A stretch of 64,000 bases of DNA from JAHBXL01 sp964409775 (GTDB lineage Bacteria; Planctomycetota; Phycisphaerae; Phycisphaerales; UBA1924), in assembly GCA_964409775.1 (NCBI GenBank), contig CAYPEI010000003.1, forward strand, positions 1-64,000. The letters are read 5' to 3'. The translations under genes were made by a program, and so were the position numbers. A model generated the notes under the pieces. It was given only the letters and a program-made list of their open reading frames with translations. It made no database searches and was not told where the DNA came from. Of this stretch, positions 33,936 to 44,165 are shown one piece after another (the first letter of the stretch is position 1; each line of letters begins with the position of its first letter).

Positions 33936-35722
33936 TCGGGCAACTTCCGCCAGATCTCCACCTGCTCAACCCGCCCGCGCGAGTAGTTCAGCCCTGTCAC
34001 GCTGTCCCCGCGCGTGTACCGCCCTTCGGGCATGTCCACCGGAGTCTCCAGCGGCGGCAGCAGCAGCGCCGCCCCGGGCCGCTGTGCCAGCCAGCCGCGG
34101 AGTTCCTCGGTTCCCAGCCGCTCCACCCGCCCGCGCGTCAGGAAGATCAGGCTGTCCTCCTGGTATCCCACCGCCCCGATCGCGCCGGCCGGGTGCTCGC
34201 CGCTCAGCGCCTGCACGATCCGCGTACTCATCCGGTTCGCCGCCGGCGCAAGCGTCTGAAACAGCAGCGCCATCATCAGCGTCGCCGCGATGATCGACCT
34301 CAGTTGCGCCTGTGCCCATCGCCCCTTCCACACCGACCGATACGTCTGCACCAGCACAAACCCGATCAGCAGGTACCACAGGCTCGTCACCATCGCGGCC
34401 TCCCGCACATCTTCAAAGCCCGACAGCACCGAGAGCAGCACGAGCCCCGCGACCAGGATCCCGACGCCCACCAGCCCCCACACCGCAAACCCGATCCGCG
34501 TGCCCCACTCGCCCAGCCCCGCCAGCCGCCCGCTCGCCGCCGACATCACCGCCCGCCCCGACAGCAGCGCGACCGCCGGATACAGCGGCATCGTGTAGTG
34601 CGGGAGTTTGGTCGTCACCAGTTCAAACACGATCCACGACGGCACGATCCACGCCAGCAGGAACGCGCTGCCCCCCGCCCGCCGGCGCTTCCACGCCCGG
34701 CGCACCCCCAGCCCCGTCATCAGCACCCCCGGCCAGAACAGCACGCACAGCAGCACAAGGTGATACCCCGGCGGGCCCCAGTGCCCCTCCTTCGCGCCCG
34801 CCGACCGCCCCAGCGTCTCGTCCAGCACCGTCCTCGCATACACCTCCCACCCGACCCTTGAAGCCACCGCAACCACCCACGGCGCAACGATCACCGAGAC
34901 AATCGCCGCGCCCATCGCCGGACGCAGCGCGAGCATCCACCGCCAGCCCCGCGTCTGCAGACTCAGCGCCACGCATGTCAGCGCCGCGATCATCGGCGTC
35001 ACCGGCCCCTTGGCCATGATGCCCAGCCCGATCGCGACCCACAGCCCGATGCACGCGCCCATCGGCACGCGACCGCCACCCGCCGATCCTTCCCTCCGCG
35101 CAGCCCGCCAGCACATCCACAGCGCATACTGCGCGCCCATCACCGTCAGCAGCAGCAGTTGGTCCGCCCGCGCCTGGTGCGCATCCCACGCCACCAACGG
35201 ACACACCGCAAGCAACGCAGCCGCCAACGTCGCCGCGCGAGCGTCCATCATCCTCAGCCCGAGCCGCCACGTCAGCAGCACGCTCGCCACCGCGCACAGC
35301 ACCCCCGGCACCCGGAACACCCAGATGTTCCCGTGCGCATACCGCCCCGGCTCATCGCCGAACACCCCGACCGATGCGCACTGCAGCCAGTACACCAGCG
35401 GCGGCTTGTTCAGCCGCGGCTTGTCCTGGATCCGCGGCACCACGTAGTCCCCGCTCTCCCACATCTGCCGCGACGCCTGCGCAAACCGCGACTCATCCCG
35501 GTCGATCGGCGGAATCGCCCACAATCCCGGCACAAACGCCGCCAGACTCAGGGCGATCAGCAGCACCCCCGCCCCCGGCCAACTCCCCGCCCATCGCCGC
35601 ACGGTGCGCGCCTCAATCGCGCCTCCCGTCTCCGCGCCCTCGGCGTGCGAATGATCACGCACCCCCGTCTCCCGGGGTTCCTGGAGGATCAGGCGCAAAA
35701 TGGCGAGCCCCGGCGTCCGCAT
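33932..35722 (-). CDS. GT39/ArnT-type glycosyltransferase
   Basis: A 596-residue polytopic membrane protein. After a cytoplasmic leader of about 45 residues the first helix is followed by IPPIDRDESRFAQASRQM, the acidic DE motif typical of dolichyl-phosphate-mannose and ArnT-type transferases. Next comes DKPRLNKPPLVYWLQC. About ten further helices follow, then a soluble C-terminal domain with FLTRGRVERLG. These enzymes move a sugar from a polyprenyl-phosphate carrier to an acceptor on the outer face of the membrane. A GTG at 35662 with GGGAG upstream is an alternative start that avoids overlap with the divergent PAP2 gene. Confidence 0.88.
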   Translation of the reverse strand: MRTPGLAILRLILQEPRETGVRDHSHAEGAETGGAIEARTVRRWAGSWPGAGVLLIALSLAAFVPGLWAIPPIDRDESRFAQASRQMWESGDYVVPRIQDKPRLNKPPLVYWLQCASVGVFGDEPGRYAHGNIWVFRVPGVLCAVASVLLTWRLGLRMMDARAATLAAALLAVCPLVAWDAHQARADQLLLLTVMGAQYALWMCWRAARREGSAGGGRVPMGACIGLWVAIGLGIMAKGPVTPMIAALTCVALSLQTRGWRWMLALRPAMGAAIVSVIVAPWVVAVASRVGWEVYARTVLDETLGRSAGAKEGHWGPPGYHLVLLCVLFWPGVLMTGLGVRRAWKRRRAGGSAFLLAWIVPSWIVFELVTTKLPHYTMPLYPAVALLSGRAVMSAASGRLAGLGEWGTRIGFAVWGLVGVGILVAGLVLLSVLSGFEDVREAAMVTSLWYLLIGFVLVQTYRSVWKGRWAQAQLRSIIAATLMMALLFQTLAPAANRMSTRIVQALSGEHPAGAIGAVGYQEDSLIFLTRGRVERLGTEELRGWLAQRPGAALLLPPLETPVDMPEGRYTRGDSVTGLNYSRGRVEQVEIWRKLPE

Positions 35723-36590
35723 GGCGAGCGACTATAACCGCGGGCTGGCGTGGCCGGTGCGCGCGGTCCACATCCTCATCGCCGCCATCGCCGACTGGTT
35801 CGGCCCGGTCTGGGTGTGGCTCTTCCACACGCCCCGACGCCGTTGGGCGGTCCCCCTCGCCCTCGCACCAATCGCCTTCCTGATCGTCTATCCCTTTGAC
35901 GGTCTCATCCACATCGCCGCCACGTCGCTCACCCGCTCGCTCCTCCGCGGCGACATCATCCGCGAACTCGAAGCCTGGCAACAGTTCGGCGCGGTTGGTT
36001 CCCTCATCTTCGTCTCCGCGGCGGTCTGCCTCCTCGATCGTCCCCGCGCACGCAAACTCCTCGATCTCTACGCCGCCTCGCTCGTCGGCCTCGCGCTCTA
36101 CTCGATCCTGAAACTCAGCATCGGTCGGCCAAGGCCCAAGTTCGACGACCCGTCCACGATCCTCGGCCCCTGGAGCGCCTATCCCCTCGGCCCCGGCAAG
36201 GGTGTGCGCCATGCATGGGAGAGCGGCGCCGAGTTGTGGTCGCTCCCGTCCAGCCACACCATCGCCGCCGTCATCCTCGCGTGGTTCCTCGCGCGGATGT
36301 ACCCCGCGCTCTGGCCGCTGTGCCTCGCCGCGGCAGGCGTCGTCGGCTGTGCCCGCGTCCTGCTCAACGCCCACTGGGCCAGCGATGTCATCGCCGGCGC
36401 GTTGATCGGTCTGGCAATCGCCCGCGCCGCGATCGATGGCTGGTGGGGCGTCCGCGGGCTCGATGCCCTCTGGCGGCGACTCGTCAATCCCCTCGCCGAG
36501 CCCGCCTTCCCGCGGCTCGCGCCGCTCTTCGCCGATCAGACCGGCCGAACCATGCGAACCCACGGGGAAAGACAGCCGATACAGGGGTAG
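35700..36590 (+). CDS. PAP2 family phosphatase
   Basis: A 296-residue membrane phosphatase. It has the three PAP2 motifs: KLSIGRPRP (KxxxxxxRP), PSSHT (PSGH-like) and RVLLNAHWASDVIAG (SRxxxxxHxxxD form, with R, H and D conserved). Several helices surround them. Such enzymes dephosphorylate undecaprenyl diphosphate, phosphatidylglycerophosphate or similar lipids. The neighbouring glycosyltransferase uses polyprenyl-phosphate sugars, which would suit a carrier-recycling role (inference). GGAGG lies about 12 bases before ATG 35700; ATG 35721 is an alternative. The tRNA-Ser promoter region overlaps its 3' end. Confidence 0.88.
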   Translation: MASPGVRMASDYNRGLAWPVRAVHILIAAIADWFGPVWVWLFHTPRRRWAVPLALAPIAFLIVYPFDGLIHIAATSLTRSLLRGDIIRELEAWQQFGAVGSLIFVSAAVCLLDRPRARKLLDLYAASLVGLALYSILKLSIGRPRPKFDDPSTILGPWSAYPLGPGKGVRHAWESGAELWSLPSSHTIAAVILAWFLARMYPALWPLCLAAAGVVGCARVLLNAHWASDVIAGALIGLAIARAAIDGWWGVRGLDALWRRLVNPLAEPAFPRLAPLFADQTGRTMRTHGERQPIQG

Positions 36591-36610
36591 ACTTGCTCCC
36601 TCGATATCCC

Positions 36611-36697
36611 GGAGAGGTGTCCGAGAGGCTGAAGGAACGCGACTGGAAATCGCGTAAACGGGTAACTGTTTCGGGGGTTCGAATCCCCCCCTCTCCG
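36611..36697 (+). tRNA. tRNA-Ser (anticodon GGA)
   Basis: An 87-base tRNA with a long variable arm. The acceptor stem is GGAGAGG/CCTCTCC with discriminator G. The anticodon stem is CGCGA/TCGCG around CTGGAAA, giving anticodon GGA for TCC and TCT codons. The T-arm is GGGGGTTCGAATCCCCC. No CCA is encoded. TAGACT at 36588-36593 is a probable -10 element. Confidence 0.95.
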
Positions 36698-36708
36698 CTT
36701 CCTGAACC

Positions 36709-36741
36709 AAGCCCCTGCACCGCGGGGGCTTCGTTCGTTTT
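36709..36741 (+). terminator. intrinsic terminator after tRNA-Ser
   Basis: AAGCCCC at 36709-36715 pairs with GGGGCTT at 36725-36731. It is followed by CGTTCGTTTT. It lies 12 bases after the tRNA. Confidence 0.65.
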
Positions 36742-36748
36742 GGCGGAC

Positions 36749-37588
36749 TCACTCCTCGTCTTCCGCCTCGTCCCCCTGCGTCCCCGCCGCAGGCTCCCCA
36801 AACAGCGCCGTCCCCACCCGCACCATGTTCGCCCCCTCCTCGATCGCCACCTCATAATCCCCCGACATCCCCATCGACAGGATGTTGAACGACGACGGAA
36901 CATCCCCCGACTCCCGCATCTCGTCGAACAACTCGCGGCAGCGCCCGAACGTCGCACGCGACTCCTCAGGGTTCTCCGACAGCGGAGCCATCGTCATCAG
37001 CCCGCGGATCCGCAGTTGCACCATCGACTCGATCTCCGCCACCAGGTGCGGTGCCGCGGCGATCGCGCAGCCATATTTCTGCCGCTCCCCCGAGCAGTTC
37101 ACCTGCACCAGCACATCGATCGGCTTCTCACGCTTCATGCCGATCAACTGCAGTTCCTCCGCAAGCCGCAGCGAGTCCACCGAGTGGATCAGCCGGCACA
37201 CATCGACCACCTTGCGGGCCTTGTTCCGCTGCAGATGCCCGATCATGTGCCACCGCACCGTCCCCGGCATCGCCGGCGCCTGCCACTCCCCCTCCGAGCC
37301 CATAGGCGGAGCCTCGCGGCTCGCCGGCGGAATCACCCCCGGAACCGTCCGGTGACGCTGCATCCACTCATCAATGATCGCCGCACGCTGCACCAACTGC
37401 TGCACGCGGTTCTCGCCGAAGTCCGTGTGCCCCAGCCGGATCAACTCCCGGATCTGGTCCGGCTCCGCGTGCTTCGTCACCGCCACCAGCAGCACCCGGT
37501 CCGCTTCCGTCCCCGCACGCGCCGCGGCGTGCGCGATCCGTTCACGCACCTCGGTGTACCGGTCCTTCAACGACGCGATCGTTGTCAT
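36749..37588 (-). CDS. YggS/PLPBP family pyridoxal-phosphate homeostasis protein
   Basis: A 279-residue cytoplasmic protein with the fold type III PLP barrel of alanine racemase but no second domain. Motifs: VLLVAVTKHAEPDQI (PLP lysine), DFGENRVQQL, WHMIGHLQRNKARKVVD, QVNCSGERQKYG and LSMGMSGDYEVAIEEGANMVRVGTALFG (quoted in part). It buffers free PLP and affects amino-acid and keto-acid pools in other bacteria. An insertion of about 25 residues sits between QLV and the WHMIGHLQ motif. ATG 37588 follows an in-frame TTG that is less likely. Confidence 0.93.
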   Translation of the reverse strand: MTTIASLKDRYTEVRERIAHAAARAGTEADRVLLVAVTKHAEPDQIRELIRLGHTDFGENRVQQLVQRAAIIDEWMQRHRTVPGVIPPASREAPPMGSEGEWQAPAMPGTVRWHMIGHLQRNKARKVVDVCRLIHSVDSLRLAEELQLIGMKREKPIDVLVQVNCSGERQKYGCAIAAAPHLVAEIESMVQLRIRGLMTMAPLSENPEESRATFGRCRELFDEMRESGDVPSSFNILSMGMSGDYEVAIEEGANMVRVGTALFGEPAAGTQGDEAEDEE

Positions 37589-37748
37589 GGGCAATCCGGG
37601 CCTCCTGCCCTTTCCCGCCCCCGGGATGCCGACGCGACCTCGCTTCTAGGCTAGCAGATGCGCGACGCCGCGGCCATGCCGATCGTCGCCTTGTTTCCGC
37701 CGCCGGCCGTCTCTACGCTGACGTTCAACCACGCCAGAAGGGGAACCC

Positions 37749-38237
37749 ATGTCCACGCCGCAGCAGTCTGTCCGTTCGCTCCCGGTCGCCGCCGGCGATG
37801 CCGCCCCGGACTTCACACTCCAGACCCAGGACCGGCAGGACTGGAAACTCGCCGACGCCCTCAAGCACGGCGACGTCGTGCTCTGCTTCTTCCCCTTCGC
37901 CTTCACCGGCGTCTGCGGCACCGAGATGAAGTGCATCTCCAGGGAAATGAGCGATTGGAAGAAGAAGGGCGCGCAGGTCGTCGGCATCTCCTGCGACTCC
38001 CCCTTTACCCTCAAGGCCTGGGCCGCGGCCGAGGGATACACGCACCCCCTCCTCAGCGACCAGCACCGAAACGTCTGCAAGGCCTACGGCATCTTCTGGG
38101 CCGACATGAACACCACCAACCGCGCCACCATCATCATCGGGCGCAGCCCCGAAGGCCGCGGCAAGATCAAGTGGGTCCAGACCCGCCAGCCCGGCAACGC
38201 CATGAACTGGGACGAAGTCCTCGCAAAGGTCGGCTGA
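37749..38237 (+). CDS. peroxiredoxin (AhpC/TSA family)
   Basis: A 162-residue thiol peroxidase. The peroxidatic cysteine is C56 in FAFTGVCGTEMKC (the PxxxT/SxxC pattern), preceded by the AAPDFTLQ start of the thioredoxin fold. C62 and C97 region cysteines could serve as resolving residues. Size and sequence are closest to the AhpE/Prx group rather than to the long typical 2-Cys AhpC. AGAAGGGG lies at a normal distance before the ATG, and a TACGCT hexamer at 37712 may be its -10 element. It is followed by gpmI. Confidence 0.93.
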   Translation: MSTPQQSVRSLPVAAGDAAPDFTLQTQDRQDWKLADALKHGDVVLCFFPFAFTGVCGTEMKCISREMSDWKKKGAQVVGISCDSPFTLKAWAAAEGYTHPLLSDQHRNVCKAYGIFWADMNTTNRATIIIGRSPEGRGKIKWVQTRQPGNAMNWDEVLAKVG

Positions 38238-38260
38238 ACCGTCCCCGCCGACTCTGCGCG

Positions 38261-38266
38261 TACACT
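38261..38266 (+). promoter_or_regulatory. -10-like hexamer of gpmI
   Basis: TACACT lies 6 bases before the gpmI ATG with no Shine-Dalgarno sequence between them, as expected for a leaderless mRNA. Confidence 0.45.
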
Positions 38267-38272
38267 CGCGCC

Positions 38273-39994
<1,722 letters not shown>

Positions 39995-40009
39995 GCAGAA
40001 GGGAGTTGA

Positions 40010-41317
40010 TCACCACAGCATCCGCACCCGGATCGTCTCAGGGATTGCCTTCAGCCCCTCCACGATCGGCGCGGCATTGGTCGGGTCGACATCCAGCACG
40101 ACATAGCCGACTTCCGGGTTGGTCTGGAGATACTCGGCGGCGATGTTGGCGCCGACCTCGGCGAAGATGGCGTGCATCTTGCTGAGGACGCCGGGAACAT
40201 TCCGGTGGAAGTGCAGGATGCGGTGCCTGCGGGACGCGGCATCGCCGGCCGGCTCGGCGCGGTCCTCGGCCGTCGCGCCCTGCTCGGGCAGATCAACCTG
40301 CGGGGAGTTGACGCTGCCGCTGGTGGAGCCGTTGTTCACGAAACGGATGAGTTTGGTCGCGACGTCAACGGCGATCGACTCCTGCGCCTCCTCGGTCGAG
40401 CCCGCGACATGCGGCGTCAGGATCACGTTCCCAAGCCCGCGCAGTTCGCTCTCAAACGGCTCGCTGTTGCTCGAAGGCTCGCTCGGGAACACGTCGAGCG
40501 CCGCGCCGGCGAGGTGCTTCTCGCGGAGAGCGGCGGCGAGCGCGGCGATGTCCACCACGCCGCCGCGCGCGTTGTTGATCAGGTAGGACCCGGGCCTCAT
40601 CGCCGCGATCTGCTTGACGCCGATCATCCGCTCGGTGGCCCTTGTCGCGGGGACGTGCAGCGAAACGACATCGGCCTGCGCGAGCAGTTCGTCCAGCGTG
40701 CGTACCCGCTTGGCGTTGCCCAGAGGCAGGACCGCGGCGGTGTCGAAGAAGACCACCCGCATCCCCAGCGCCTCGGCCAGCACCGAGACCTGCGAGCCGA
40801 TGCGGCCATAGCCGACGAGGCCCAGCGTGCGGCCGCGGACTTCGTGCGCGCCCGAGGCGGACTTGTCCCACACGCCGGCGTGCATCTGCGCAGTCTTGTC
40901 CGTCAGACGGCGGTACAGAGAGACGATCTCGGCGATGGTGAGTTCGGCAACGCTGCGCGTATTGGAGAACGGAGAGTTGAACACCGGCACACCGGCGAGG
41001 TTCGCGGCACGGAGATCGACCTGGTTGGTCCCGATGCAGAAGCAGCCGACGGTGAGTAACCGCGGGCATTGGGCCAGCACCGGAGCGCGGACCTGTGAGG
41101 CGGAGCGGATGCCGAGCACGTGGGAGTCGCGAGCGGCCTGGGCGAGCGCGTCCCCTTCGAGCGCGCCCTTCTGCTGGACGACCTGAAAGCCCTCCGCGGC
41201 GAAGAGTTCCTCGGCGCGGGGATGGATGCGCTCCAGAAGGAGCACGCGGATCTTGTCCTTGGGGAACGAGGTGCGCACGGGTGAAGGTCGCTGACTCGGG
41301 TGAATGGCCGCCGTCAT
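40010..41317 (-). CDS. serA: D-3-phosphoglycerate dehydrogenase
   Basis: A 435-residue enzyme for the first step of serine synthesis. It has the substrate loop IRSASQVRAPVLAQ, the NAD-binding LGLVGYGRIGSQVSVLAE, the catalytic Arg in NNARGGVVD, Glu in DVFPSEPS and His in LTPHVAGSTEEAQ. A C-terminal ACT domain (FHRNVPGVLSKMHAIFAEVG) gives serine feedback control as in the E. coli-type enzyme. The substrate, 3-phosphoglycerate, is also handled by the convergent gpmI next door. ATG 41317 is chosen; a Met at 41350 is possible. Confidence 0.94.
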   Translation of the reverse strand: MTAAIHPSQRPSPVRTSFPKDKIRVLLLERIHPRAEELFAAEGFQVVQQKGALEGDALAQAARDSHVLGIRSASQVRAPVLAQCPRLLTVGCFCIGTNQVDLRAANLAGVPVFNSPFSNTRSVAELTIAEIVSLYRRLTDKTAQMHAGVWDKSASGAHEVRGRTLGLVGYGRIGSQVSVLAEALGMRVVFFDTAAVLPLGNAKRVRTLDELLAQADVVSLHVPATRATERMIGVKQIAAMRPGSYLINNARGGVVDIAALAAALREKHLAGAALDVFPSEPSSNSEPFESELRGLGNVILTPHVAGSTEEAQESIAVDVATKLIRFVNNGSTSGSVNSPQVDLPEQGATAEDRAEPAGDAASRRHRILHFHRNVPGVLSKMHAIFAEVGANIAAEYLQTNPEVGYVVLDVDPTNAAPIVEGLKAIPETIRVRMLW

Positions 41318-41371
41318 GATTATCGGCCCCTTGGGTGCTGTGCCGGACAAGCCGCCGGGCGCGGCCCTCGA

Positions 41372-42313
41372 TCATCGGCTTTGCAGGAGGACGGCGGGAG
41401 CAGGGGGCTGGAGCGATTTGGCGGGCGCCGCCTTCGGAGCGATGCGGACGACCCCTCCCAGGAGCAGGCCGAGCAGTCCAAGGGCAAGCAGCAGGCGGTA
41501 CCAGCCGAACGGCGCCAGGCCGTGACGGTTGAGGAAGCCCACCAGCCACTTGATCGCCAGCGCGGCGGAAATGGTCGCCACGGCGACACCGAGCAAAATC
41601 GGCATCGCGCCGATCGTCTTGAACATGCTGACATGTCCGTCGTGACCGTCACGGAGCACATCCTTGGCGAGTTTGTACGCGCACGCCCCGCCCAGTGTCG
41701 GCAGGCCGAGCAGGAACGAGAACTCGGCCGCCGCCGCGGGGCGAAGCCGGACCAGGTAGCCGGCGGTGATCGTCATCATCGAGCGGCTCATGCCGGGCCA
41801 CATGGCGATGCATTGCATGAGCCCGATCGTCAGCGCTCGCAGCGGAGTGAGATCGTCGATGCCCAGTTCGCTCCCGCTCGAACGTGCAGTCGAGAACTTG
41901 CCCGCCCGCCACGCCTCCAGCGCGAGCATGTAGACACCGCCGAGCGCCAGGGCCGCGACCACCGGTCCCGGCTTGAACAGCAGGGACTCGATGGTGTTGT
42001 CGAGCAGGAACCCAAGCACCGCGGCGGGAACAAACGCAATCACGAGGTTGACGACCAGCCGAACGCCGGCGGGGTCCTTGCCCAGCAGTCCGCGGATCAT
42101 CTGCACGACGCGGGCTCGATACAGGCCCAGCACGGCCAGAATGGCGCCGCCCTGCACAACCACGAGGAACGAATCGACCGCGGCCTTGGTCTGTGGGGGC
42201 TCATCGAGGCCCAGGAGCGCGGCCACGATGATCAGGTGGCCGGTTGAAGAGACCGGCAGGTATTCGGTGATCCCTTCGACAATGCCGAGGACAATGGATT
42301 GCCACCAGTTCAG
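41372..42313 (-). CDS. uppP: undecaprenyl-diphosphatase
   Basis: A 313-residue polytopic enzyme that recycles the lipid carrier of cell-wall synthesis. Motifs: GIVEGITEYLPVSSTGHLII (with the E-x-x-x-E element) and MWPGMSRSMMTITAGYLVRL (the PGxSRSxxT phosphatase motif). Homologues begin MxxWQAIVLGIVEG. Here the matching position is a CTG codon (42311-42313) with AGGAAGGAGT ending six bases upstream, so CTG may be the true start. If not, the nearest in-frame ATG is at 42349, with no ribosome site, giving 325 residues. It is the upstream neighbour of serA on the same strand. Confidence 0.93.
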   Translation of the reverse strand: MNWWQSIVLGIVEGITEYLPVSSTGHLIIVAALLGLDEPPQTKAAVDSFLVVVQGGAILAVLGLYRARVVQMIRGLLGKDPAGVRLVVNLVIAFVPAAVLGFLLDNTIESLLFKPGPVVAALALGGVYMLALEAWRAGKFSTARSSGSELGIDDLTPLRALTIGLMQCIAMWPGMSRSMMTITAGYLVRLRPAAAAEFSFLLGLPTLGGACAYKLAKDVLRDGHDGHVSMFKTIGAMPILLGVAVATISAALAIKWLVGFLNRHGLAPFGWYRLLLALGLLGLLLGGVVRIAPKAAPAKSLQPPAPAVLLQSR

Positions 42314-42538
42314 GGTGTTACTCCTTCCTGATTGCCCATCTTCACGCATCGAGCGACGGAGGCCTGTCCGGGCTCGCCGAGTGGTCACAATCGGTCATCC
42401 AGCGGGCTTCTGCGCATACGGCCGCCGTCATTTGAAGGCCGCAGGGCGTCAGCCTAGCATCCCGGCCCCACGAAACGGCCCCCAAGGGACGATCCGGAAG
42501 GGGCTGAGTTCGCGACCTTTAGCCGCGGGATAGACGCC

Positions 42539-42937
42539 ATGGCCTCCAACGCTGTCGCCATCATCAAGAGCCTGACCCAGGCCCAGATCAAGACCGATCT
42601 CCCGAAACTGGAGGTCGGCGACACGCTCAACGTGCACTGCCGCATTGTCGAGGGCCAGAAGGAGCGCATCCAGGTCTTCCAGGGTGTGTTGATCGGAATC
42701 GCGGGCGGCGGCATCAATGAGATGATCACGGTCCGGCGGATCGTGGACAACATGGGCGTTGAGCGAGTCTTCCCGGTGAACTCCCCGAAGATCGCCAAGA
42801 TCGAGGTGATCCGCAAGGCCGATGCCCGCCGGGCTAAGTTGTACTTCCTGCGCGACAGGGCCGGCAAGTCTCGCCGACTCCGCGACAAGCGTCGCGGGCT
42901 CGAGGTCGAGGTTGCGACCGGCGCCGCGGCGAACTGA
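42539..42937 (+). CDS. rplS: 50S ribosomal protein L19
   Basis: A 132-residue ribosomal protein at the 30S-50S interface. Conserved segments: FQGVLIGIAGGGINEMITVRR (family FQGVVI...FTVRK), GVERVFPVNSPKIAKIEV and RAKLYFLRDRAGKSRRL. In most bacteria rplS follows rpsP-rimM-trmD; none of those is adjacent here, so it is a stand-alone unit. The 225-base region upstream shows no strong hairpin. A terminator lies 41 bases downstream. Confidence 0.96.
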   Translation: MASNAVAIIKSLTQAQIKTDLPKLEVGDTLNVHCRIVEGQKERIQVFQGVLIGIAGGGINEMITVRRIVDNMGVERVFPVNSPKIAKIEVIRKADARRAKLYFLRDRAGKSRRLRDKRRGLEVEVATGAAAN

Positions 42938-42978
42938 CCGCCCTCCACGATTTGCAAGTACAATCCGAGAGTGCATCC

Positions 42979-43012
42979 CTGCCCGCTCCCGAGTCGGTGG
43001 CGGGCAGTTTTC
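42979..43012 (+). terminator. intrinsic terminator after rplS
   Basis: CTGCCCGC (42979-42986) pairs with GCGGGCAG (43000-43007), followed by TTTTC. It separates rplS from the dehydrogenase gene. Confidence 0.75.
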
Positions 43013-43043
43013 TTGCATCGTCAGGCCGCTCGAAAGGTCCAGC

Positions 43044-44096
43044 ATGCGCGCGATCTCGGTACGGCAACCGGTGGCCAACTCTCCGATCACCCAGCAGGTC
43101 GCGCTTGTTTCCGACTGGCCGAAACCGGCGCAGCCCGGGCAGGGCGAGGTTGTGGTTCGCACGCTCGCCACCGCGCTGAACCATCTTGACCTGTGGGTGG
43201 TTCGCGGCGTCCCCGGCCTTGAACTGGCCTATCCGCGCGTCGGCGGCTGCGACGGCTGCGGCGTGATCGAGCAGGTCGGGGCGGGAGTGGATCCCGCGTG
43301 GATGGGTCGCAAGGTGATCATGAACGGAGCGATCGTCCGCGTTCAGCCGCCGCGGCCCGACGATGGGCCGTGCGCGACACTGGCCCCTGAGTATGAAGTC
43401 CTCGGGGAGCACCACAACGGCACCAACCGCGAGCGATTCGTCGCGCCGGTCTCAAGTCTTCAGCCTGTGCCGGAGCACTTCGACGCGGCCGAGGCCGCGG
43501 CGTATGGCCTGACCTTTCTGACGGCATACTCCATGGTCGTCGGCAAGGCTCGGCTGTGCGCCGGGCAGTGGGTGCTGATCACGGGCATCGGCGGAGGCGT
43601 CGCGCTCGCGGCGATGGCGTTGGCGCGGCACGCCGGATGCCGGGTAATCGTCACCAGCCGGCACCAGTGGAAACTCGACAAGGCATCGGAACTGGGCGCG
43701 ACCGTCGCGATCCTGGACCAGGGACAGGACTGGTCAAGGCAGGTGCGCGAGGCGACAGGCAAGCGGGGCGTTGATGTGGCGGTGGACTCGTCCGGCAAGG
43801 CGACGCATCTCAAGTGCATCAAGTCGCTGACGCGCGGAGGCGCTTACGTGACGCCCGGCTGCACGTCCGGGCCCGATGCGGTGACCGATCTTGCTCGGAT
43901 CTTCTGGAACCAACTCCGCATTCTCGGCTCGACCATGGGCACCGCCTCGGAGTTCGCCGAGGTCGTCTCGCTGTACCGCTCCGGGAGCGTCCGTCCGATC
44001 GTCGACAACGTGTTCTCGCCCGAGCAGTGCGGCGAGGCGTACAGCCGCCTGGAGGCGGGCGAGCAGTTCGGCAAGATCGTCATCCGCTGGGCCTAG
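43044..44096 (+). CDS. MDR-family zinc-type alcohol dehydrogenase / quinone reductase
   Basis: A 350-residue medium-chain dehydrogenase/reductase. It has the GroES-like N-terminal domain (ATALNHLDLWVVRG, VGGCDGCGVIEQVG) and the nucleotide-binding LITGIGGGVALAAMALAR, followed by VIVTSRHQWKLDKASELGA (in part). The arrangement ALNHLDLWVRRG resembles the zinc-independent or single-zinc 'alcohol dehydrogenase/quinone oxidoreductase' subgroup. The full catalytic zinc ligand set is not obvious. The cofactor is probably NADP(H). The substrate is unknown. The next gene is convergent. Confidence 0.87.
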   Translation: MRAISVRQPVANSPITQQVALVSDWPKPAQPGQGEVVVRTLATALNHLDLWVVRGVPGLELAYPRVGGCDGCGVIEQVGAGVDPAWMGRKVIMNGAIVRVQPPRPDDGPCATLAPEYEVLGEHHNGTNRERFVAPVSSLQPVPEHFDAAEAAAYGLTFLTAYSMVVGKARLCAGQWVLITGIGGGVALAAMALARHAGCRVIVTSRHQWKLDKASELGATVAILDQGQDWSRQVREATGKRGVDVAVDSSGKATHLKCIKSLTRGGAYVTPGCTSGPDAVTDLARIFWNQLRILGSTMGTASEFAEVVSLYRSGSVRPIVDNVFSPEQCGEAYSRLEAGEQFGKIVIRWA

Positions 44097-44101
44097 CCGC
44101 G

Positions 44102-44138
44102 GCAAAAAGAACAGGGGCGGCGCACAGCGCCGACCCCT
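44102..44138 (-). terminator. intrinsic terminator between convergent genes
   Basis: AGGGGCGGCGC and GCGCCGACCCCT pair around ACA (44113-44138). Read on the minus strand the hairpin is followed by GTTCTTTTTG, so it mainly serves the sorting-signal protein gene on that strand. Confidence 0.7.
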
Positions 44139-44165
44139 GGGAGTTGCTTTCCAGGTGTGCGTGGT

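Noticed and set aside
42350..42538. Possible ribosomal-protein leader motif before rplS
   Set aside because: No conserved L19 leader hairpin could be recognised and there is no terminator-like stem.
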